Shown: in pieces, positions 56,210 to 64,000 of the stretch
Layout: every line of letters begins with the position of its first letter
Numbering within the stretch: position 1 is the stretch's first letter
NCBI GenBank assembly: GCA_025084515.1
Contig: JAJAGP010001673.1
Span: 62,001 to 126,000 of the forward strand
From: Ancistrus triradiatus
Lineage: Eukaryota; Chordata; Actinopteri; Siluriformes; Loricariidae
DNA length: 64,000 nt
Direction: 5' to 3'
Notes under the pieces: model-generated
Database searches by the model: none
The model's input: the letters and a program-made list of their open reading frames with translations, nothing else
Told to the model about the DNA's origin: nothing
Translations under genes and position numbers: made by a program

Positions 56210-56680
56210 GGTAGTGGCGATGCAGGCTGCGTTTGCAGGCGCGCTCGTCCTTGGAGCTGTGCGCGCTTTAAAACTTGACGCAGCCTGAGGATAAAAAGCA
56301 GAGGCGCTTCGGTTTTGCTGAGCTGGAGTTATCGCTGCGAGGAAGCCGGTATGGTGAGAGCTCAAGCCGACTCGTCCTACCCCTGGAAACTTATAGCCTG
56401 TGTCCGAAGGTGATCTCAGCTCTCTGGATCTGCTCGATTGATGTCCCGGTACTGTGAAAGCAGCAGCGCGCTCTTGACGTTTGGTGGTACGGAGCGTATG
56501 GGACCTCCGCAACCTGGCTCTGGATTGTCGGAGATATTTTGCGCACCTTGCTGTTCCAGGGAACCGTTTGTAGCGGCGGGCATACTGCAGAAAACTAAAG
56601 TGCACCGTCCTGATGATGGAGGTGAGATTTTTAGTTGAAAAAAGTGAGGAGCAGCTGCGCCGAAGCGACGTTAGGTGAGC
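56210..56680 (+). promoter_or_regulatory. CpG-rich candidate promoter and noncoding first exon, possibly of kcng4
   Basis: This is the only CpG-dense host sequence in the window outside the kcng4 exon. TTTAAAA (56,267-56,273) and ATAAAAAG (56,291-56,298) are TATA-like boxes. About 320 bp downstream, GATGGAG is followed by a good splice donor, GTGAGA at 56,622. KCNG4 genes in other vertebrates have a noncoding first exon, and the next convincing acceptor downstream on this strand is at 61,803. Linking the two is an inference; the segment could belong to another gene or be a bidirectional promoter. Confidence 0.4.
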
Positions 56681-59600
56681 AGACTGCACGTTTTATAGAT
56701 AATTCTGCAATAGTTTTACTAATACACCTGTCATTTGTAACAGGATTAGGCATATAGTTTTGCATATAAGTTTTATTATTTCGTGGTTTTGTATTTATTG
56801 AGTTGTAGTCCTTTATTCTTCTATAAACTGAAAGTAGCCTATTATTTTCGTACCCATGCATAAGGTAAATAGAATATCACTGTATTCACTATGTTGAAAG
56901 ATATTTCATCCATACACGATATGTAGATGCAGGTTTGTTAACAAAGTGCCAACATCCCTGTCACATTACAGTAATTCAGGAAGAACTTTCACAAGTGATA
57001 TAGAAAAGTTAATTAATTATAAAGACAGGAATCAGAAATGGCATGCTTTAAATGCCCAATCAGCTACTTATTGTAATGTAATAACATATATTGTCAGTGA
57101 TATATAGTCATTGCAGTTGTTTTATGATGTCATCATGTCCATCCACAGCAGTAACACACCATTTTTCAGATCCAAGTTCATCAATAAGAACAAGTTACTT
57201 TGTTTTGCTGTGCAGTACCAAAGGCCATACAGTACAATATATAGTGGCATCCGAAAGACAGTAATCACTAAGACATTACTTTTTAAATGGAAATTAATTG
57301 ATAGTTTTCATGCTTGCTCATATAAATTGATGCATATAATGTTGCAGTTGACGATTAGCTTGCAATGGCTGATTTATAGTTTATCATTTACATATAGCAG
57401 CAAAGTTCCTCAGCAGCCGTTCTATCAGTGTCCTAAAAATCAATAAATTTTAATTGGTTGTTGGAGAAACCTTTGAAAAGGAAACTTTTTTTCCGGGAGT
57501 TGCAATGTATGTAGTTCAGTTGTTGGTTCTAAATGGCCAAAATTAAAGTTTCCCCAAGAAACGTCACTCTGTTGTGAAATAAAGTCTAAATTTCTACTAT
57601 GTAACAGCATTCATTGCTTTCAACGTATTTCCTCAAAATTGCCTTTCTGTCTAAAAAGGGCTTTAAAACTTAAGCAGTGCAAAAAAGCTTAAGAAAAATA
57701 AATAACTAAATAAATAATGGCCATTGGCCTTAATGATGGCCATTCCAGTTGAAACCATAATACAAATGCACAGTACTATAGTAGGTAAGGTAAGCTGAAT
57801 CTAACAAGGACAGAAGGTCCAGTTGCACAACTACACAAGATGTAGTCCGTTGATTAAAAAACAGATTCCTTACAGATCCTTAGCTGCTGGTACCTTAAAC
57901 AATAAACAGCAATTTCCAATGAAATCTGTAAAAGAAAAAGACAATCAATTTATTTTACAACCTCACTTTTTAAAATGGGCAAAAGAACAAACATTGGATG
58001 GTGGGTGACTGAAATAAAAGCAGAACGCCATTAACCTGAATCCTAAGTCTAAGATTAACCCATTTGTGGGATGTGTCCCATTGCAATTCAGTTAAAATGC
58101 ACCCTAAAAGACGGTTTTGTCAAATATCTGTAAAATTGTACATGCTGCCAAATAATGGATTCATTCATCGATCAGTGTGAAGTTTTAGTATAGTATGAAA
58201 TAGCTTTGTTTCTATGACACGGTCAATGTATTGTCTGTAATCTCTTGTACAGACAGTATCTGGTTATTGAAAAACAAAATGTTTTTGAGTTTTTTGAGTT
58301 TTTTTCCCCCAAACTTTTGAACTGGAGTGTATCGCACTTTGTGATACTGCATTGTATCTGCTATGCATGAGAACTGTACACCATCCATCAAAGCCCAGCT
58401 CTCTATAATGCAAATACTCTGCTCTTTCCACCCATTCAGTTCCTAAGCACTTTATCATTCCCTTCTTATCTACTTCCAACAGAGCACTTAAATGCAGGGT
58501 GCTTCTTAAGATTCACATTATGCATTCAGCGCCTGGGAAAAATTAAAAAGCCCACATTTGCCTGAGGTGCAGAAGGGTTACTGTAAAGCATCTGATATCG
58601 TACTGCTTCAAACTATTCCTCAAACTACACCACAGACAACAGACAGCTTGCGCTCGAGGCAGAGTCAGTCAGTCTCCAACCCCTGGTTTTTAGTCCACAT
58701 TGACCCACATTTAAAATATGAATTGACCTAAATTTAAAGTAAGTCATTCAGTCTATGATACCACCCAATCCATCTTGAAATATGCATACATTACCATATC
58801 CTTGATCAACGCTATTTGGATTTGCATCACATTATATGCATTAAATGACATAATTGAATGATGCAATTTCTTGCCATTGAAAAACAAATTTTCTATCCTA
58901 GTATAAACTTATAAACTGCAAAATAGAAACTGAGTGATTGCCAGGCACAGAAAAATGTAATGGAATAACCCATTAGGACTTATTATTTTCAAGTATTAGA
59001 AAGTCCATTACACCATATAAGCAATTCTGTTTATTATTTGTAGTTATTTATTTATTTATTTTGATGTCCAGTGTGATATGATCTGTCTGCAAACCAGTAT
59101 CTGAAAAGAAAATGTAATTGAACACTATGGTAGTGTGTTGTAATATAATAACTACTTAAGTTATATTGTAGAACTTTATATTGTAGAACTCTGAACTGTG
59201 TATATGTATATTATAATTTATCCTTTATTACAATTCTTCAATTAAAGCTATCTTATTTTAAAGCTTGTCAATAATATATTTGGGCCATTCTACCAAATTA
59301 GTTCGCACTGCTGTCCCACGGTAAAAAATCTAACTATTTTAAAACAGATATTACATTAACTGACATAGCAATAAGCTAAATATATACATGGGAGGATGCT
59401 AGAGTCCCAAATCCTAAGCCCGAAATGTGTTAACTTTGAAAATAAAACTTAAATCTATTATCTAAAATAATATTAAGATAAATTATTTTGTTATATGCAT
59501 TCTCTTTATGGTGTATATTGTATTAGTTCTGACCTCAAAGTAGAGTCTTAGAATCTAAAATTAACCTGATGCACGTACTGGAGCTGCCCAATAACATTGC

Positions 59601-59956
59601 TGATAATCTCCCCAGAGAAAAAATGAATAGCATCTGGCAGTAGCAGTGGTATTGTTAGTGTCAATAGGTTGTGTAACTTGTGGTGAAAAGCAGGTGGTCT
59701 GTTGTTGGACAGACTATGAGGTGAATACACAGCATGTGAAGAACAGCGCTGATATCCATTAAAGAAATTGAATTTAGGACACCATGGCTGCAACTCAATT
59801 CACCAAACTTCAGTGAGTGATGGCTAAAATTGACAGTAAATTAATTTCAGTGCTTGATTTGGTCCCTAACATGACAAAAGCTGTTGTTAAGTCCAGGAGC
59901 AGTTTAACCATTGTCAATAATCTATTCCAACAGATCAATGCAAATATAGGTTGACT
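56681..59956. other. AT-rich stretch, probably intron or intergenic
   Basis: No gene or known repeat is recognised in 3.3 kb. Short frames (57,111-57,446 and others) have no domain. If the CpG-rich segment is the first kcng4 exon, this is its intron. Confidence 0.45.
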
Positions 59957-60180
59957 AGGGGTGGGCGGTGTGGTAAAAATATTATATCACAATATTGAAA
60001 TACATTTTCATGATACATGATATTTATCACGATACATGTGATCCCATATTTAGTAAAGTGATTCATATAGAAAATGTGCTGCACTTCATCCAGTTAGACA
60101 GGACTAATTCATTACACTCTTTATAATGAAACATGCCATTGGTCAGTGTTCTTTAAGCACTGATGATATCCCTGATATAC

Positions 60181-61010
60181 TGATTATTGCCACACCTGTT
60201 CTCAATCAGGACATCGCTTAAATAGGACCTGCTGACAAAGTGAAGTACACCAAAAGATCCTTAAAAGCTACACACCATGCCAAAATCCAAAGAAATTCAT
60301 TAACAATTGAGAAAGAAAGTAATTGAGATCTATCATTCTGGAAAGGATTATAAAGCCATTTCTAAAGCTTTGGGACTCCAGTGAACCACAGAGAGAGCCA
60401 TTATCCAGAAATGGCAAAGACATAGAACAGTGGTGAACCTTCCCAGGAGTGGCCGGCCGACCAAAATTACCCCAAGACCGCAGCGATGACTCATCCAAGA
60501 GGTCACAAAAGACCCCACAACAACATCCAAAGAACTGCAGGCCTCAATTGCCACTCTTTGTTACATTTGGTATAAAAGTAACACACTATTTCAGAAAAAA
60601 AACATTATACCAACAAATATGGTGGTGGTAGTGTGATGGTCTGGGGCTGTTTTGCTGCTTCAGGACCTGGAAGACTTGCTGTGATAAATGGAACTATAGA
60701 TTCTGCTGTCTACCAAAAATCCTGAAGGAGAATGTCCGGCCATCTGTTCGTGACCTAAAGCTGAAACGAAGTTGGGTTCTGCAGCAGGACAATGATCCAA
60801 AACACACCAGTATGTCCACCTCTGAATGGCTGAAGAAAAACAAAATGAAGACTTGAGTGGCCTAGTCAAATTCCTGACCTGAATCCTATTGAGATGCTGT
60901 GGCATGACCTCAAAAAGGCTCGAAAACCCTCCAGTGTGGCTGAATTACAACAATTCTGCAAAGATGAGTGGCAAAAATTCCTCCACAATGCTGCTGCAGA
61001 AGTTGAATAC
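60181..61010 (+). mobile_element. Tc1-like family C, decayed copy
   Basis: This nested element contains a transposase pseudogene with leader and coding text but no clear terminal repeats; the stated limits are approximate. Confidence 0.7.
60277..61005 (+). pseudogene. Tc1 transposase pseudogene (family C)
   Basis: The start reads MPKSKEIH at 60,277 and meets a stop at once. Further on come a helix-turn-helix (YKAISKALGLQ-like), the hinge RSGRPTKITPR (60,452), the glycine-rich GGGSVMVWG-type block (60,632), the second Asp in LQQDNDPKHTS (60,782) and the Glu region NPIEMLWHDLKK (60,886). The first-Asp region is deleted at about 60,575. Frames change several times. Confidence 0.8.
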
Positions 61011-61803
61011 ATGTCGAATACATGGTTGTGTTCAAAATGGATAACTAACGCCTTATTTGTGTCCCTAGTCCTTCATCAGTAATGCGGTATTTAATTAATA
61101 TAATATATATCATAATATTTTAATTAATATAGGGTTTACTTCGACCTACAAAATTACACAAATCAGAACGCATGAAACAGTTGCCAAATGTAAACAGTTT
61201 TTAATTGTGCAATCTGCAATGTATTAAAAACAGAGCTTTAAAAGAGGTGCCTTTTCTGGCTGAAGTATTTTCACTCTGGTAAGACATACCCTGAATTCAG
61301 TGGGTTAATCATTACTCTGAACCAGTCTCAAGAGTTATTGTGTTCATAATGGGGTTCTTCTTTTGCATCTCCGATATCACTTGCTTTTATAATCCATTTA
61401 TGTGTTCTGTTCTTTATTCTGACGGAGCCTTTCCCAGCTGTTAACAGACTGTATATAAGTTGTGGTGTATGTTATGTTACCTGGCTTGTGAGTTTTACCC
61501 AGCATGCTGTTCGGTAATATAGTTCTACTCAGTGCTCAGCGGTGCTTGTAGCGGCGAAAAATATTATTTGTTAGAGCTGTATTTCTGCTATGTATGGAGG
61601 TATAGAGGTGTATGGAAAATGCATCCTTTATGGGAAATTAACACCAGTGTACCGGTTGAACCGGCATACCGCCCAGCACTACGATACGATATAATATCGT
61701 CATATTCCCCACCCCTAGGCTATACCATCAGCGCCTAATGAAATACAGCTCATCTATTTCAGCACTTCATTGCTTGATATTTGTTTCCACTTGTCTCTTG
61801 CAG

Positions 61804-61998
61804 GGCCTAAATGAGGCTTACTACGTGAACTTCACGCCACATCCTTTGGGATTGTCAGGGCTTGTACTTAGATGAACAGCAGATAACCCCAAGATTTAGG
61901 ACTTTGCATTCTTGTCCAAGCTTCTTCTTTCTGAATGTCACATGCCCATCAAGATTAGACTTTGCATCTTTGTCCAGCTTCTTCTTCTGAATGTCACC
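61804..61998 (+). promoter_or_regulatory. kcng4 5' leader in the first coding exon
   Basis: TTTCCACTTGTCTCTTGCAG ends at 61,803 and is a strong splice acceptor, so the exon probably starts at 61,804. The leader has upstream ATGs at 61,811, 61,872 and 61,935 with short frames, an in-frame ATG at 61,942 and an out-of-frame ATG at 61,991 whose frame overlaps the coding region for about 84 codons. Such a leader may lower translation; this is an inference. Confidence 0.55.
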
Positions 61999-62012
61999 AT
62001 GCCCATCATCAG
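61897..62012 (+). repeat. 57-bp tandem duplication spanning the kcng4 start codon
   Basis: ACTTTGCATTCTTGTCCAAG to ATGCCCATCA (about 61,897-61,953) is repeated at about 61,956-62,012 with a few small changes. The two ATGs are 57 bp (19 codons) apart with no stop between. The downstream one has A at -3 and the upstream one C at -3. Confidence 0.9.
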
Positions 62013-62750
62013 CAATACTAACCATGACTTCAGTAACCTGTCCATCAGCGATGACAGTAGCATGGAGCGGATCTTCACCGAGATCCCTGAGACTGAGACA
62101 ATCAAAGGGATGTACTATCAACGTGCCCGGCTTCTGCGCCGGCCTGAGGACCTGCTATCGGTGGACCATGCCCTACAGGCACTCATCAACGTCGGGGGAA
62201 ACCGCTACACGCTGCCATGGAGCACGCTGGAGCAGTTCCCGATGACGCGCCTGGGTCGACTGCGCTTGTGCCAGAGCCCTGAGGAGATTGCCGGCGTGTG
62301 TGACGACTATGATGAAGCACATCACGAGTTCTTCTTTGACCGGAGCCCTAGTGCCTTCCGGGTCATCCTTAACTTCCTGGCTGCAGGCAAGCTCGGCTTT
62401 TGCGCGAGACATGTGCTCTGTCATTGCATGACGAGCTGGCCTACTGGGGCATCGAGACGGCCTGCATGGAGCGCTGCTGCAAGCGCAAGATGTACATGCG
62501 CCTCGAGGAGGTAGCCGAGCACGAACGACGCAAGAACGAAGAGTGCAGGAGGCGAAGTATGCAGCAGCGCCCTCCCCAGGATGACACGTGCTACCGCAAG
62601 TTCATGGGCCACCTCAGGGACATGGTGGATAACCCACAGTCAGGGTTGCCAGGGAAGTTGTTTGCATGCTTCTCCGTGCTGATGGTGGCTGTAACGGTAG
62701 TCAGCCTGTGCATCAGCACTATGCCTGATCTGCGAGAGGAGGAGAACAGG
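61999..62750 (+). CDS. kcng4: Voltage-gated potassium channel modifier subunit Kv6.4, first coding exon (partial, 1-base frameshift)
   Basis: KCNG4 (Kv6.4) subunits do not conduct alone; they join Kv2 subunits in the plasma membrane and shift their gating. This exon encodes about 251 residues. The N terminus is MPIISNTNHDFSNLSIS; KGMYYQRARLLRRP precedes the T1 domain (LINVGGNRYTLPWSTLEQFP, then CDDYDEAHHEFFFDRSPSAF and ALSLHDELAYWGIE); after a linker come NPQSGLPGKLFACFS and S1 (VLMVAVTVVSLCIST), then MPDLREEENR and the donor GTGAGT at 62,751. NPQSGLPGK, STMPDLR and LAAGKL favour KCNG4 over other KCNG members; a or b paralogue is not decided. The ATG at 61,999 has A at -3. After GKL (62,391-62,394) one base is missing, shifting the frame: either an assembly error or a real lesion. 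S2-S6 and the pore lie beyond the window. Confidence 0.92.
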
Positions 62751-63063
62751 GTGAGTGTATTTGTTGTACAAAGAGTAACTGCTTCATTCATTCATTTTCT
62801 TGTCCACTTAATCTTCATCGGGGTCGCAGGTGAGACGGTGCCTAGATTCAGTATTAGCATTAATAAAGGCCTAAATGATGGATAGTGCTGTTTTAAATGC
62901 AATTTTTCAACCAATCAATTTTGGTTTATAGGCTTTTGGTTTATAAGTTTAATGACACAGGAAGACAGGATATAGACCATCATGACTGTTACAGGAACAC
63001 AGGATTTACAGCATCATGACTTTGACTATCTGTAGCATGTATTTGCTTTGAATTACTTTTTCC
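62751..63063 (+). other. kcng4 intron, beginning
   Basis: Starts with the donor GTGAGTG. A family-2-like SINE scrap (TTGTCCACTTAATCTTCATC, then GGGGTCGCAGG) lies at 62,790-62,830. Nothing else is recognised. Confidence 0.6.
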
Positions 63064-63141
63064 CAGGGCCTAAATGAGGCTTACTACGTCAACTTCACAC
63101 CACATCCTTTGGGATTGTCAGGGCTTGTACTTAGATGAACA
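63064..63141 (+). repeat. 78-bp copy of the kcng4 exon start, with acceptor AG
   Basis: CAGGGCCTAAATGAGGCTTA to TTAGATGAACA repeats 61,801-61,878 with two substitutions. It follows its own pyrimidine-rich stretch (ACTTTTTCCCAG). It lies in the intron after the coding exon. Confidence 0.9.
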
Positions 63142-63244
63142 AGAGCAAAGCTTTGAACTGAGCTGCAGTTGAAGGTTAGGAGAGCCTTCTTTAGGCACCC
63201 AACTTATCAGAGCTGGGATTTGACCTCATAACCTTCTGGCTACT

Positions 63245-63720
63245 TGTCAAGTCAGATTTATTGATATAACACTTTTAACAATTGAGCATTGCCTCAAAGC
63301 AATATTACAATTTTAGATGATCTTCTAATATCTAGAGCCAATCCCAAATTGAGCAAGCTTAGGGCGACAGTGGCAAGGAAAAACTCCTTAAACGTTATGA
63401 AGAAGAAACCTTGGGAGGACTAAGACTCAAAATGGAACATATTCTTCTTGGGTGGCCTAGATGATAAATATAAAAATGAAACTAATTTATCTAGTCAAAT
63501 AAGTTTATAGTAATCGTAAAAAAAAAAAAGTACGTAAAAATATGCATATCGGTATTATTTAGTCCGATACACCTCAGCACGAAAGTATTTGGCGGCACTT
63601 TGTCCCCAGCCAGCCGGAGGAGTTACTGGCCTCTGGCATGGCCAGGGTATGGTAGGGCTGGAGCTGATGATAGAAACAACTTGAGTGGAGTGTTCCTAAG
63701 CTTGTAACACAAGCTCAGAG
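63245..63720 (-). repeat. Dispersed repeat family X, reverse copy
   Basis: AGCATTGCCTCAAAGCAATATT, the complement of CACTGTCGCCCTAAGCTTGC, CTAATTTATCTAGTCAAATA and ATGCATATCGGTATTATTTAG match, in reverse, the copy at 24,680-24,830 and 30,780-30,905. Confidence 0.6.
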
Positions 63721-63741
63721 AGAAAAGGGAAACTGTAGTTA

Positions 63742-64000
63742 CAGTGGTGCTTGAAAGTTTGTGAACTCTTTAGAATTTTGTATGTTTCTGCATAAATATG
63801 ACCTAAACCATCATCAGATTTTCACACAAGTCCTAAAAGTAGACAAAGAGAATACAATTAAACAAATGAAACAAAAATATTACACTTGGTCATTTATTTA
63901 TTAAGGAAAATGATCCAATATTACATATTAGTGAGTGGCAAAAGATTGGCTAATGTTAATGTTCATGAGTCCACCATCAGAAGAACACCGAACAACAATG
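63742..64000 (+). mobile_element. Tc1-like family A, left end, continues beyond the window
   Basis: CAGTGGTGCTTGAAAGTTTG follows TA at 63,740-63,741. The full long terminal repeat runs to GTGAGTGGCAAAAG (63,945) and then jumps to mid-transposase coding text (ATTGGCTAATGTTAATG). It is a third distinct internal deletion in this family. Confidence 0.85.

Larger units (their letters stand above)
59957..61722. mobile_element. DNA transposon with CTAGGGGTGGG ends, split by Tc1 family C
   Basis: The left end TAGGGGTGGGCGGTGTGG and the inverted right end CCCCACCCCTA bound 1.77 kb. The inner sequence next to both ends has the ATATCACGATA-type palindromic text usual in short hAT-like fish repeats. No transposase frame of its own is seen. 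The hAT assignment is tentative. A family C Tc1 copy lies inside, so this element is the older of the two. Confidence 0.55.

Noticed and set aside
56063..56689. 208-aa minus-strand frame across the CpG-rich segment
   Set aside because: Arg/Ser/Thr-rich text with a run of Ile/Thr from a GAT/GGT repeat; looks like a composition effect. I kept the segment as a candidate promoter instead.
62173..62424. Minus-strand frame opposite kcng4
   Set aside because: Antisense shadow of the GC-rich coding exon.

Overview
The window is non-mammalian vertebrate nuclear DNA and almost certainly comes from a teleost fish. It is AT-rich and intron/intergene-dominated, it carries several families of Tc1-like transposons, tRNA-derived SINEs of fish type, a Penelope-like fragment and a Ty3/Gypsy chromovirus, and its one cellular gene is a voltage-gated potassium-channel modifier subunit of the KCNG4 type. 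I cannot name the species. There are no bacterial-type operons, no CRISPR array, and no rRNA or free-standing tRNA gene.

Layout. 1-39 kb is intergenic DNA filled with transposon debris. Four Tc1-like families are recognisable: A (TIR starting CAGTGGTGCTTGAAAG, long terminal repeats), B (TIR CAGTGGGGCAAAAAA), C (at 60 kb) and D (TIR CACTATAT..). There are also two tRNA-type SINE families, several foldback or MITE-like repeats, and one 100-base assembly gap at 36.7 kb. At 39.4-45.7 kb a minus-strand family A Tc1 element is split by a complete Ty3/Gypsy chromovirus (40,024-44,851). The chromovirus has 274-bp LTRs, a GTTTC target duplication, gag, protease, RT, RNase H, integrase and a damaged chromodomain. 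Its primer-binding site appears to be a self-priming one, complementary to the presumed start of its own transcript. 46-56 kb holds a 1-kb GGAT-derived tandem array, a LINE-like fragment, a Penelope-like GIY-YIG remnant and a family D Tc1 element. A CpG-rich segment at 56.2-56.7 kb looks like a promoter plus noncoding first exon.

The gene. The first coding exon of kcng4 lies at 61,999-62,750. It encodes the N terminus, the T1 tetramerisation domain and the start of S1, and ends at a clear splice donor. The remaining exon(s) lie beyond the window. As sequenced it has a single-base frameshift near 62,391. Its 5' leader carries a 57-bp tandem duplication that copies the start codon in frame, several upstream ATGs, and a 78-bp segment with its acceptor AG that is repeated in the downstream intron.

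Most interesting points: the self-priming chromovirus, whose protease and RNase H active-site Asp residues have become Asn although its LTRs differ at only 7 of 274 positions; an in-frame internally deleted Tc1 transposase (216 aa) that keeps the DNA-binding half but has lost the first catalytic Asp; and the duplications around the kcng4 start. All identities are by eye and pattern recognition; no database search was run.
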